DNA of 64,000 nt, from NCBI RefSeq assembly GCF_030272615.1, contig NC_081410.1, forward strand, positions 112,020,433-112,084,432, given 5' to 3'. Both the position numbers and the translations under genes were made by a program. The stretch's first letter is position 1. Every line of letters begins with the position of its first letter. The notes beneath the pieces are model-generated. The model made no database searches and was not told where the DNA came from. It worked only from the letters and a program-made list of their open reading frames with translations. Source of the DNA: Cryptomeria japonica. Its lineage: Eukaryota; Streptophyta; Pinopsida; Cupressales; Cupressaceae. This document shows, in pieces, positions 32,860-44,569 of the stretch.

Positions 32860-33799
32860 GCATCAGTACATTGATGCATTGGCATATTCATATGAAGATC
32901 TCGAGTCCTTTGAGCCAAAGGAGTTACAACATGATATTCCCCTCAAAGTCGGTGCAACTTATTTCAAACAGAAGCAGCATCAGTACAATCCAAAGATTTC
33001 AGGTACCATTCTTTCTGAGATCTAGAAAATGTTGAATGCTCGAATCATTTTTCCTATTCACCATTCAACATGGATAGAAAATATAGTTTCGGTGTGCAAG
33101 AAGAATGGAGAAATATATATTTGTGTGGATTTCAAGAATTTAAATCAGTTGGCACTAAAGGATAATTATCCTTTACTGGTTATGGATTAAGTATTACAAA
33201 CAGTTACAGGATCTCAAATGATGCCTATGTTGGATGGTTTTTTTGGATATAATTAGATTGAGGTAAGTGAAGTTGATCAACAAAAAATTGCATTTACTAC
33301 TCCATGGGGTATATTTGAATATCACAGAATGCCTTTTGGATTAAAAAATGCAAGTGCTACTTTCCAAAGAGGTATGTATTTAGGCTTCTAAGGTATCATT
33401 GGTAGGTACATTGTTGTCTACCTGGATGATCTTACAATTTTCTCCTAGGATTGTGAGAATCATCTTTATCATATAAAAGAAGTGCTTGAGAGATATCGAA
33501 AGCATGGTATTTTAGTCAATCCCAAGAAGTTAGTTTTTGGGGTGACAAAAGGAAAACTCCTAGGACACATTATGTCCAAAGGAGGGATCAAAATTGATCT
33601 TGAAAGAGTCAAATCTATTCAAAATATTTGTTTTCCTAACAATAAGACAAATGATTATTCTTACTTTGGGAAGGTGAATTTTCTTCGTAGATTTATTCCT
33701 AACTTTACAGAGAAGACTTGTCATATCGTTGATATGATGAAGGGTAAGGCTACTTTTCGATGGAACGTGGAGGGGAAAGCAATACAGCATAGCAAATAA
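32860..33799 (+). pseudogene. Reverse transcriptase of element F (3' truncated)
   Basis: Starts with YSYEDLESFEPKELQHDIPL, then IIFPIHHSTWIENIVSV, a CVDFKNLNQ box and [14 protein letters not shown]. The active site is YLDD (YIVVYLDDLTIFS, near 33420) and GKLLGHIMSKGGIKIDLERV follows. At least five in-frame stops. The homology ends near 33799 within the connection to RNase H; no RNase H or integrase of this copy follows. Confidence 0.85.
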
Positions 33800-35635
33800 A
33801 GGCTTGGGGGTAATATGCCAATTTGATTATGTTGGACATATGGCATAACAATAAGTGAATGCAAGCATTGTGAAAGTATCAACTATATTAGATGTATTTA
33901 TGGACCTAGAATACCTTGAATAATATGTGTTTAATAACTTCTCATTCTTTTTAATTATATATGCGAGACACTTCTTGTGTTAAGAAAGACAATAAATAAT
34001 AGAGTTCTTTGTAATCCGTATAAGCTTTTCCATCTAGTTTTGATGAATGACCTTACCTAACCATAAATTAATAATCACCATTGAGCCATGCCAAGTTAAG
34101 TATAATTAACGCTAAGATTCAAATTTCAAACAATCATTATCATTACAATAAGAGTATGTTATCAAAATCATATTTTCATGATCGTTGATAAATAGGTATT
34201 TAACATATTAGTACTTTTGTTTTAATTCTCTAATATATCTAGTGAAGTGTATACTATTAATTATCAACTCAAGTTTTCATAAACTTATTTAAATCATGAC
34301 CTTGCTTTCATGGTTATCATCAGAATCATGACCTTGTGATATGGATGACTTACTCACAAACTATAAATATAGGTGTTTAAAATATTGAAAGGTAGGTAGG
34401 TGGACATACTTTAATTAGAGCAATTGTATAGTCTATGTGTTCATACATACTCTTATATACTCTAAAATACACTCAAATGTTCTTGAATGCCTATGTATGC
34501 TCATGTAAGCATGTGAAGACTATTGTATTCATTATATGCTCTTGTATGTACTTTTGTTCTCTCATATGCTATTGTATGCACTTAAGCATTCTTGTAGCCT
34601 TTTTATGCTCATGTATGTTTGTGCAAGCCTTTAAAATGCATGATTGTGTTTTCAATGTGTATTATTTGTGAGTATAGATGGGTGTCGAATATGGATCAAA
34701 AGAGAAGGGTGAGTTTCTAGAGAAGCTTAGGTCTTCACCTTAACTCATCTATAGGTAGTCAACCTTAAAAGATATTTGGTCAAAGTTTCTATTGATCTCT
34801 TAGTATATGCTTGCTAATTGAATCATTGTATTTTCACTCTCTTCCATGTCTTAGTGTCATTATAATAACATCTTAGATTGTAGATACACTAAGTTGCACC
34901 AGATTCCATCCCCTGCCAGTTTTGAGTCGCTAGGCATCCTTATGCAGGGTCAACGATTCTTTGTCTCATGAAGAACTTCGGGGAAGCATAAATTCTTCAC
35001 GATTGGGCTGTAAAGCGCTCCGACGGTGTTCTCACCTGTGGTTTTCTCTTAGGAGAAAGATGTCGAAAGCCCCTATCAGGATGGTGATCAGTTTTATCAT
35101 ATATATTCATTGGAAATCGACCTTATGGTCTTTTGTAACTAATTTTTTTTCTTATGTTTTTCCAAATATCTTAGCTCGTGTAATTAAATATCATGTAAAA
35201 TTGTAACTTCTTGTTTCTTTTAAGTGTATATTGAGCAAATTGTACTAATTAATTAATAGTTATGTCTAAATTGTGTAATTTTGTTATTTTTATATTATGG
35301 AGGTCTTTACAAACATAATGATAGAGCTATGTAAATTAGATGAAAAGTAGAACTTGTAGTAGAAATTTGGGATATTATATGTTGGACTATGGAGATAGGC
35401 AAATTGGTCTTGAAGGTGCTTTTGTTATCTGAATTAGTCTTGAAGATGTTTTTGTCAACTGAAGGTTCCAAATTTTTTATTACAAGACTCTAATTTATCT
35501 CCTTGAAATTCAAATGAAAAGTGTTGGACACTGGAGTTGAGCAAATTAGTCCATGGTTTTTTTCCTATTTAAAAGTTGAGATGTTTGGACCCTATTTGCT
35601 TTGCACAATTCCACAACTTTTGGTAGTTGAGTCTA
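33800..35635. other. Non-coding AT-rich stretch
   Basis: No gene recognised. At 34430-34660 there are degenerate TATGCTCATGTATG repeats. A less AT-rich patch at 34890-35090 has a short plus-strand frame of unknown nature. Probably decayed retrotransposon sequence. Confidence 0.4.
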
Positions 35636-36419
35636 TAACCTGCACACATAGAAGAGGAAAAATGTTGTGTTGTATAGGGGGTTGCCTAAGTCAAACCCCG
35701 TGTTGGTGTTTTCACCTCCACAATAGCAATGATGATGAAAATGAAAGCACCCCTAGCAAGGTAGAGGCTAAATCATAATTGAAATACTAAAATTAAAATG
35801 ATATTGCCTTAGGATTGATAAGGGTAGTGATGTAATTCTCTTTAGACAAGTCCATCAAGTGTTGATGCAATTACAAGACACAATAAGACATAACAAAATC
35901 AATCATAAAATCATACTTATATGTAGGTTGTTGTAGCTTTCTACTCCTTGTACTCATATATTCTCTTGATTGATTAAGGCTCTTGAATTAGAATGATGGA
36001 AATGAGTATTAGTCTCTTGTGAATGATAAATGATTGCCTTATATAGGGTTCACAAGGTATTTCATAATTAAGGTTGTTTTCCAACGGTCAAGTGAAAATA
36101 TTGGGATTAGATTACAAATGGTAGGAGCCAACACTCACACATATTCAGGTCCCTTTTGGAGGGGCTATGGTGTTGGGTGTCCTAATCAAGTAGGACTACG
36201 GTGCTAGGTGCCTTGGTCCACCAAGAAAGAGACCAAACAATGATGGTTGCAAAGTGTAAGGTCTTGGGACATAGGATCTAGTCATGAGATTAGCATGGAG
36301 ACTATTTGGATGTGATATGGCCAATAATAGGCTTTAACATGAGCTAGGAGAGAGCACACTAAAGCAAGGGCCCAAAATATAGTGTGAAATTGTAAAGGGA
36401 TACAATTTATGACATTGTA
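35636..36419 (-). mobile_element. Diverged LTR related to family D
   Basis: Several short collinear matches to 8370-9121: ACCTGCACACATAG, GTCAAACCCCGTGTTGG (family D: GTCAAACCCCAGTTTTGG), a TTATATAGGG TATA region and a degenerate GGTGCTAGGTGCCTTGGTCC hairpin arm. It ends with CAATTTATGACATTGTA where family D has CAATTTTAGGACGCTACA. Order and spacing agree, but identity is low. Confidence 0.45.
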
Positions 36420-36429
36420 AATATACTGC

Positions 36430-36723
36430 TTAACAAATTAAAGGGTGTTGAACACTAGTGAAGGAATTTTTCCTTCTATTTGAGAGAACGAACATGAGCC
36501 TTCCATGACCTATAAGCATGCGAGTGGAGTCATCATCTAAGTGTATCTCTCTACCATCACAACTTTCATAGTCAACAAATAACTCCTTATGAGGAGTAAC
36601 ATAGAAATATGCTTTAAAGTTAATATACCACGCATCATCACATGTATTCATATAAGCTACAACAAAAGGTATAATCCCTATAGTCTTTTTTGATATTATT
36701 AAAGAATCATCATCCATCTGCAA
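36430..36723 (-). pseudogene. Ty1/copia protease-region remnant
   Basis: The 97-codon frame resembles the copia segment around the protease active site: DDAWYINFKAYFYVTPHKEL, then YESCDGREIHLDDDSTRMLI. The expected D-S-G-A is replaced by N-F-K-A, so it is inactive. Identification rests on the typical ...F..Y..C.G..I.LGDDS..... pattern. It lies next to the copia gag fragment at 36877-37041. Confidence 0.65.
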
Positions 36724-36876
36724 AGAATAAAAATGTAATAAAATAATCTCGTAAACAAGGGAATCTATCTAAAACAAGCTCCCTAACTCATCTCAACTCT
36801 TCTTTGTGGTGGTCTCTCTTAAAACATTTACGAGTACTAAATTTACAAGGTAAATCTAGATTTGGCTCCTTACATT

Positions 36877-37041
36877 TCAATCAACAACTAGCCACTTTTC
36901 ATCTTTCATGCCAACATATTTTTGATCTTTAACTACTAACCATAGATCTCTATCTATGAGTAGATCCTCCATTTCAAGATTTGAAAGCTCAAGTTTGGTT
37001 CCATTAAACCTCTGCATCCCCATTCTAGAAGTGCTAGGCAT
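36877..37041 (-). pseudogene. Ty1/copia gag N-terminal remnant
   Basis: Frame from ATG at 37041 to TGA at 36877. It reads MPSTSRMGMQRFNGTKLEL, then MEDLLIDRDLWLVV and GMKDEKWLVVD, the usual copia gag start (FNG...F..W...MEDLL....LW). Most of gag between this and the protease remnant is deleted. Same strand as the remnant at 36430-36723, so probably one element. Confidence 0.65.
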
Positions 37042-37200
37042 GTAAGTTTTTTAAAAGATAGATCAACAACAATAAGATCCCACTTAACTCTCACTGATTA
37101 AAAGTGGAAACCTCACACTTTAGCAAGTTTCAATTGTATTTAGTTGGCTTATGTCTTCAAATTGGATTGTAAATTTGTTGAAGAGGCTATACAAGTGGTT

Positions 37201-37205
37201 GTTGG
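37201..37205. repeat. Target site duplication (left) of element E, GTTGG
   Basis: GTTGG directly precedes TGTATCAAC and recurs at 57409-57413 after ...GTATACA. Confidence 0.75.
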
Positions 37206-38358
37206 TGTATCAACTTGGAATTAATCTTTAGAATAAGCCTGCAACTTGTTAGTTTTTCAACAAATATTGATAATGAAAGCTACAAGAAGACTCCAAATAT
37301 CAACCAATGAGACAAAGTAAAGGAACAAAGCATGAAAACAATGAAAATCATACCTTTACCCTCCTATCTCATTGTGTCCTATCCCTATTGTTCTTGGTTG
37401 CAGATAATTGCTCTCAGACATGCATTGTGTGGCTTCCAAGATGGCAAATGTGGAATGGATAGATAACTGATAGTTGGATATGCAAGCTAAAAGGATTTAT
37501 GATATGATGCAAGATAATAAAAAGACTCCTATAATGCTCAGATACTCAAAATTCTTAAACTCACGTATGCAAAATGACTACTGCAAGATTACTATTAGTC
37601 TCAAAATGCTGGAAAATTGCTCTTTTTATATATATTTTATTTGCAAAATCCCATGTGGCAGAGATCAATGGTTGAGATTGAATCATGCAAATTGGATGGC
37701 TATGAAAAAATTGGTTGAGATGTGAGAGATAAAAGTGGAAGATGTTCCTCCTACACCTGCAGGATGGAGGAAAAGGTGGAAGGAGAAGCCAAGTTTCAGA
37801 AGGCTCACCTTGACTGAGGGTGAATACTTGAGAGAATATAGGATGGTTAGAGAAGGTTTAGAGATATGAGGAGAAGTGGAGATTGACTAGGATGATGTGG
37901 ACAAACTTCTCCCAAAGATGTAGGAGTTGTTAAGGAGGATATAGGGAAGTTGAGGATGAGTGTACATACACAAAAGAAGGAAATGAGGTTAGAATTAATA
38001 TGGCTAATTAATAATTGAGATTTAATAATTTATTTAGCCACATAAAATGTGAGTTGGCAAGGTTGAGTGATGTGGAGATGAAGTGAGGTGGATTTGAGGA
38101 TGTAAATAATTATAAAATTATTTAATTAATGAGACTATGGAAGAATTGAATAGGGAATGCTTAAATATTAGATATTTAATTGAATTGATTTACAAGAAAG
38201 GTAATGAATTAATTAATAAAATGTTTCAATTTAATTAATTAATAGAAGAATAAGCATCAAAATGAATTAATAATTATCTTTTTAAATTAATTATTTAATA
38301 GAAGAATTAAGTATTAAATAAATAATAAATATTTATTTAATTATTCATAGCCAATTTG
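37206..38358 (-). mobile_element. 3' LTR of element E
   Basis: Aligns with 56255-57395 from TGTATCAACTTGG to CATAGCCAATTT. The last 13 bases of the right copy (TTAAGTGTATACA) are missing here. Instead GCCCCTCTTTGAAAT follows, which on the minus strand is a purine-rich AAAGAGGGGC, the expected place for a polypurine tract. Confidence 0.8.
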
Positions 38359-39617
38359 CCCCTCTTTGAAATGATGTTGAAACAACATAATTTCAAAGAA
38401 AATCAAGTCTCGATTTTGATTGCCCCTCTCGATGATGAAATGTCGATTGCGTGCCCCCTCGAGAGATTGATCGTGAAAATTTGTAAAAATTGATTGAGCG
38501 ATTAATCTCACGATAAAATGATGAATAAATTTGATTAAAATCCCTTAGCAAGGCAAAATTATTTAAAAATAAAAAATTCCCCTCTCCTTCTTTTGAAAAA
38601 ATTAAAATTAATTACCCTTCATTAGGTCAAAAAGGTAATTATATAACCCATGGATGGGCTCATTTCCACATTATTTGCACATTTGGCATTTGGAGAGTGA
38701 TTGTTGGTGAGCTAGGTGGAGATTTTGGAGTTCTTGTTGAGCTGTCAGGATGGTGGTCCCCTACGAGCGACATCGATTTGGGAGAGTTCGCAGATACCAA
38801 AGACCCGCAGCATATGCACCTCCGATAAGTACCCTTATTTTGCCTTGTCGTACAATTATTTCCGTGTTTTCGCATGATTTGTGAGTTTTTGAAATTTCCA
38901 TAATTTTCTCCGCCATGAAATGCCTTTTTTCGCGCATTTGTTTGATGTTTTAGCACATACACATAGTTTTTTAGCATTTTCATTTTTGGCGCACATTCAT
39001 GTAATGTTTTCACACTTTTGTAATATGTTTTTGTGCTTTTGATTTTTTAGCGCTTGCACCTTTTGTTTTCACGCTTTTACCAGTTATTGTAGCGCATTCA
39101 ATGATTTTAGCGCACGCACACATAATTTGACTGCATTTGTTGTTTTTGATAGCGCTTTTGCATAAAATAGCGCATATGCTCATTTTTATTGCGCATTTGT
39201 CATTTTTTTTAGCGCATCTACTTTTATTGGCACAAATATGTGTTGTTGTCACACATATGTTATATGATTTGGCACTTTTGTCTCCAGTCCTATCATAAGT
39301 CAATCTTGCTTGATGAATTGATGATTTTTTAAATTGTTGATATCAGATTTGATGTTAATTAGATAGATAGATGATAAAATGATGATGTTTGATAAATAAT
39401 TCTCAGATAGATTGATAACCGTGATTGATGGTTGTTGATTAGATACAAGCTTTAAGAGACCGATCTAGTCTCTGATGAAGAGCTGATAAGTTTAGGCAAT
39501 TGAGTACCACTTGTTGATTGATAGAATAGATTATCTGATAGATAAGATAATATTGATAGGTAGGATAGATGATTTGATTGACAATATAGATGATGTGATT
39601 GAGTTAGACACACTTGA
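38359..39617 (+). promoter_or_regulatory. Upstream region of the PMD gene, with TATA box and motif array
   Basis: Non-coding. A TATA candidate, ATTATATAACCC, lies at 38638-38649 on the plus strand. The TAGCGCATTT array covers 38930-39270. From 39350 to 39600 the sequence is rich in GATAGAT. It reads as a promoter and leader for the plus-strand PMD frame starting near 39618; this is inference from layout. Confidence 0.45.
38930..39270 (+). repeat. Array of TAGCGCATTT-like motifs upstream of the PMD gene
   Basis: About a dozen degenerate copies (TAGCGCATT, TAGCGCACG, TTGCGCATTTG) at 20-35 base spacing. On the plus strand it has the orientation that the leader arrays of C and E have on the minus strand, so in all cases the motif is in sense with the frame downstream. 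Confidence 0.75.
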
Positions 39618-41177
39618 TTGCAAAAACAAGAGAGATTAGATGTTCTGCAGTGTCATGAACGGTTCCCATCGATGAGACACTTAGTTCCAGAGCTAGATGC
39701 TATAGCTATCAGCCATATTGATGCATGCAGATTGAGACATCTCATGTATATGCCTGATATTAGGATAAATAGGGGATTGTTGACAGCTCTTACGGAGAGG
39801 TGGCCTAGTGACCACAACTCCTTTCACCTACCCACTGGCGAGATCAGTGTTACTCTAGAGTATGTATATAGGATTCTTCATATTCCCATTATCAGAGAGC
39901 TTGTATAGTATGATTATCGAGACATGGGAGGAGTAGCAGCATTGAAGACCATTTTTGGAGATCAGTCAATTGATGGGTCAGAGATCAGATGGGAGGATGT
40001 GTTGATGTATTATGACACTCTTCCTTCCATTATGGTCGGATTAGTTGGAGGTTTCATTTGCCCGGATAGGAGGTCCCAAGGATTGTCAGTTGGATGGGGC
40101 AGGGTTCTTTTGAGCATGATGCAGCACAGGATGAGATACGCATAGGGTGTGTGTGTGCTAGCTCATTTATATCATGACTTACATCAGGTTGTATACGATG
40201 GAGCAACCAGTCTTTCCATAGGAGTGACTCTTTTATAGGTTTGGTGTTGGGAGCATATAGCTATCACATGACTTGTTCATGATAGGGTACGAGAAGATGA
40301 GGAACCATATGATTATTTATATAGTGGCATGATTACTCAGCACAAGTTGGGTAAGCTTGAGTACTGGTGATGGGTTCTCGATACCATGGACTCAGTGATT
40401 TGGAGACCCTATGTAGACTGTGAGCCTTGGTATGATGATGCGAGATCGTTACCTTTCATTATGCAAACTAGATACTTGATTGGCAAGACTCCATTTGTTA
40501 TTGAGAGACAACTAATTTTTTGAGTCTTGAGACAGTTTGGTAGACCATAGGGGATGCCACATGGTGTTGCCTTGTATGCTTGAACATACAAGGACATACG
40601 AGATTGGGGTCCTTCTCTTTCCTTTGACACAACTTACGTAGAGTTCATTTCATTACCCATGGTTCCATTTGATCTATTACCAAATGTTTTGGATGCAGGT
40701 ACCACTAACGAGTATGCTTGATTTATAGCAACACATCCTTTCCCTAGGATCATAGATCCAACAGCTCCTCCACCTATCTCTGGAGATAAGGATGATGATG
40801 AGGATGATTCCTGATAGAGGAGGAGATGACGACAATGGGGTGGTAGAGGAAGGGATGGGTAGGAGGGGGATTATGGTAGAGGAGGCAGGAGGGTGGGAGG
40901 AGAGGTGGTCGTCCACGGTTACGAGGAGGACCATTTGGTTTTCAAGGCAGAGGTGGACCACTACTTTTGGCAGGAAAGGATGGTAGTAGGGATGGAGGTC
41001 GAGGAGGTGGCAATAGAGGTCGATTGGGTGGTAGAGATAGAGGCAGACCAGCTGAGAGAGTTAGGGTTCGAGTGGAGGCAGGGAGAGCAGGAGCAGAGGT
41101 CGAGGAGGTATTGATTTTGGATAGGTTTGTCCCGATCCTTGTGTATTGGTTGCTCATGGGGGATTTGATAAGGAGGA
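39618..41177 (+). pseudogene. Plant mobile domain (PMD) protein gene, 5' part
   Basis: The protein resembles the plant mobile domain family, known from host proteins such as MAIN/MAIL1 and from transposable elements. Landmarks are HIDACRLRHLMYMPDIRINR, RWPSDHNSFHLPTGEIS followed by VTLEYVYRILHIP (the typical HTFH.P.GE.T.TL.D...LL..P box), then GGFICPDRR and VGWGRVLLSMMQHRMRY. After about 40720 an acidic patch and an RG-rich tail (GRGGGNRGRLGGRDRGRPAE, near 41010) follow. In-frame stops at about 39907, 40143, 40237 and 40368 make it a pseudogene. It runs opposite to gag-pol and is split by element G at 41177. Confidence 0.75.
41173..41177. repeat. Target site duplication (left) of element G, GAGGA
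   Basis: GAGGA directly before TGTCATAACC; the same five bases follow the right LTR at 46354-46358. Confidence 0.95.
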
Positions 41178-42961
41178 TGTCATAACCCCTCTTTGGACAT
41201 TGGATTAAATAAATACGATAATTAAAACATTTATAAATTAACATTTAATGATATTGGAAAATCTTCTCATTTATGAGACTTCACGATTTTCCTTTAATAT
41301 ATGATTATTAATATTTATTATTTGTTATGATTATTATTTATTATTATTGTTTTATTTTAATGTAACGTTCATATTTCAATTATTAATATTAAATTAACTA
41401 TTACAGAAGTTTTACCATTAAAACATAAAATAGATATATTGAATATATTACACTAACCGAGTCAACTTAGTTCACTAATTAATATACGTTGTATTATGTA
41501 TATGAATCAACTATTATATGATTTGATTCTATGAGATAATTAATATGAATCAATTCTATATAATGCTTAATATATATGAATTGGTTAATATATAAATCAG
41601 ATAATAAACATCATTGGTATTGACATGATAAACATGAATGAGCAACCAAGAAGCATTAAGTAGATATTCGATAAAGGAAGATATTATAAGCATCTGATTG
41701 CTTTGGATCAATTATCGCTGAATAGTAAGGATCGACCCATAGAATGTTAAGTAACAACCAAAGAATATCGATTAAGACAAGAACTAACAAGCAATGATTA
41801 ATCATGGAGGGCAGCAATTATACAAATGAAAAGTGTTTGCATAATAAACTAATTGGTATCATGAAGGGATGCGATTTGTATAACAAACCAATCTATTTAT
41901 GCTAGGAAGAGGTGCGATTCGGAAGAGATATGCCCCTTAGACCTTCAAGAGATGTAATCCCTTCAATATTGCAAGACATATAATGGATATCAAATCCATT
42001 CTCTCTGGATCAGCAGATTACTTCTTATTTTATTTACATCCTTATTAGACCGCTCAAGTGAGCAAGTGCCATTGGCATAAACTGGTTGCATATACATAAA
42101 GAGCAAAATCAGGAAGAGCGCCATTGTTGTTTACCAAGACCGATCCGCATATTCCTAACCTCTGATTTTGCTCATTGTGCATCATTGAAGCATTGAAGTT
42201 TCATATGGAGGTCAGCGATTTTAATAAGAGACTTAGACGATTCTTTTTATGACAATTTAAAGGAGGATTGGTGAGGAATCGGCCCCTTATGAATTAAAAT
42301 CAGAACCGAGCCTAGGCTGCCATGGCCCATCGTATTTGCCTCTAGCTTGTCGATTTGTCTTCCAAACTCTACATCGAAAGTAGCGATACATCCCAGCATT
42401 GAAGGCGATCCTATTGGTGGAGGTTTGAAGTGCTTTTGGCTACCATTCATTGAGATCTCAGACTTCACATTGCAACAGCAAGGGCGATTTTGGAAGAAGA
42501 CCGATTTGGCACATTAGAGGGTCTTGGACATTGGATATTGCTTTCTTCTTCAAGGCATCATGATCAGGTTCATTTACGAGTAGCTTTCATTGTAAATTCT
42601 CAGTGTGAATGCATAAGTATAGTTGCAGTCCTTGAGTCTTCAGAAGTCTGAAAATTGTTCATTTATGACAGTCCATGTAATTGTTCATTAGCTGCTCAAG
42701 ATAATTAAGTCACCCTTTTCATTAAAGTCTTGACTTGGGCATATAATAATTAAATCACCCAAAAAGCTTAGCCACCTGGCTTATTAATGAAGTGGTCCCC
42801 ACGTTATAATTAATTAGGAATATCCTATAACCTTAAAATTCAAAGACCACCCTTTATTAATTATTAATTTATTCCCTTTATTATTATATGCCTTAGCCTA
42901 TGGGAATAAAATAGGTTGGCAATGGTATATATTATTGAGCTGGGCGGAAAGGGACATTACA
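41178..42961 (+). mobile_element. 5' LTR of element G
   Basis: TGTCATAACCCC...GGGACATTACA, 1784 bp. Short open frames in it (for example minus 42247-42468) occur identically in the 3' LTR and show no known domain. Confidence 0.95.
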
Positions 42962-42963
42962 AA

Positions 42964-42979
42964 TGGTATCAGAGCCATG
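42964..42979 (+). other. Primer-binding site of element G (initiator tRNA-Met type)
   Basis: TGGTATCAGAGCCATG, two bases after the LTR end. TGGTATCAGAGC is the classical complement of the plant initiator tRNA-Met 3' end. Confidence 0.93.
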
Positions 42980-43339
42980 ATCTTGTCATCCTGTAGGGTA
43001 AGATTGAATCAACAAATTATTCTAGTCAATGAACAAAGGCAAGTACCATGACCGATAAGCAACGAGGGTTCTATCGCGTAAGATGAATTAAAAATATATT
43101 ATAATCAGCCAAAATAGATATTGAATGCGTATGACTTCAGGGTAATTCGAATTAGAATAGTGGATAACTAGGCATATCCATGTGGCATTTAAAATACTTA
43201 ATATATATATGATAAAAAATTAAAAAAAATAAAAAAATAAAAAAAATACAATAATAAAATAATATATATAAAAAAAAAAAGAATGACAAATAAGCTGGCA
43301 TTTAAATTGAGAATAAATTAATCATAAATTCCATATGGA

Positions 43340-44120
43340 CCATTAGTGAGGAAATGGGGTAGAGCAATGAGGTCAGCAGAAACTAGGCCTCTGTCAAGTA
43401 CATCACCCGCTATGGCAACTGTAGGTCTGCCATTAGTGAGGCCAAGGGGGAGTAAACCACTCCTGGACCTGATAAGCGCTACGGGCGTCTCATTGCGTCT
43501 AAATCCTTTGATCTCACTGAGGAAGTGAATACGGAGAAGGCTAATGCATACACAAATATTTATTGAAATTACAAGTCAATATTGAATTGCATTATTAATG
43601 TGATTTTAAGATCACAAGGATTAGTCCCATAAAGAAACCATGGATTAATTATTAAGTAATGATGAATGGATAAATTGCATACCCAAACCCAGTAAGATAC
43701 AAGGGAATAGGGCTATGGGATAGCAGGAACTAGGCCTCTGTCAAGTAGGCCACCCACTGTGGATGACCGAAAATCTGCCACAAGTTGGGCCAAGGGGGAG
43801 TGTACCGCTCTTGGGCTTGATAAGCGCTATGGGCATCCTATTGCACCTACTTCTCCTGGGGTCTCACTAGGGAATGAGTATGGAATTATCTCATTGATAA
43901 CATTATAATCTTAAAGAAATTGACTAATAATAGATGTAGACTTCACATTCACCACTAGTGTGGGAGAGAGATAGAACAATGAGGTCAACAGGAACTAGGC
44001 CTCTGTCAGGTAGGCAACCCGCTATGGATGACTGAAAGTCTACCATCAGTTGGGTCAAGGGGGAGTGTACCGCTCTTGGGCCTGATAAGCGCTATGGGCG
44101 TCTCGTTGTATCTAAATCTT
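43340..44120 (+). repeat. Three copies of a roughly 170-bp unit inside element G
   Basis: Copies at about 43346-43530, 43708-43880 and 43960-44120. Each contains ACTAGGCCTCTGTCA, a CCAAGGGGGAGT stretch and CTGATAAGCGCTA(C/T)GGGC. The spacers are AT-rich and differ. No reading frame is kept across the three, so a structural or packaging role is possible but unproven. Confidence 0.85.
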
Positions 44121-44344
44121 TTCTCTTTCATTAATGGCGAATAGGGAGTTAAGCATAGTCCATTAATTAATACTTGAGGAAAGTATCCAAACATTGTGCT
44201 ATCTATCCTCTTTGTCGATATGGCTAATCAGACTCATTATATTTACTCCATTTGAAATTCTTAAATACTCTACCTGAGATCACGAACTAGATCTTAGTGT
44301 TTATGTTTTTGCATCAAGCTGGTGTTGATTTGTGTTTCTACTCG

Positions 44345-44495
44345 TAACAAGAAGGAAATTTCACAATGTGTGTATTCACATGTATACTCCGTGTTTGCAT
44401 ATATGTATGCTTCATGTTTTCCATGTGTATGCTCTGTGCCTTCCATGTGTATGCTTCGTGTTTCCCATGTATATGCTCTGTATTGTTTAACTCAT
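44345..44495 (+). repeat. Short tandem repeat, TTCCATGTGTATGCTC(T/C)GTG type
   Basis: About five degenerate units of roughly 23-24 bases close to the 3' end of the internal region of G. Confidence 0.7.
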
Positions 44496-44551
44496 GTTGG
44501 TAGATGGCGTAGTTGAGGAAATTAAAATAAACATTTGCTTGAGGACAAGCA

Positions 44552-44569
44552 AATTCGGGAAGGGCGGAC
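44552..44569 (+). other. Polypurine tract of element G
   Basis: AATTCGGGAAGGGCGGAC immediately before the 3' LTR TG. The position next to the LTR start is as expected for plus-strand priming. Confidence 0.7.

Noticed and set aside
34961-35206. Possible small host gene (81 codons, plus strand)
   Set aside because: No recognisable domain, no ATG context or splice support, and surrounded by repeat debris.
38660-39303. Minus-strand Cys/Lys/Ala-rich frames
   Set aside because: They translate the TAGCGCATTT array and have no homology outside it.
39350-39600. GATAGAT-rich stretch considered as a CRISPR-like or iteron array
   Set aside because: Units are irregular and merge into AT-rich simple sequence; this is plant DNA with no associated genes.
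42247-42468. 73-codon minus-strand frame present in both LTRs of G (also 45639-45860)
   Set aside because: It is duplicated only because the LTRs are near-identical; no known domain, so conservation is not evidence of coding.
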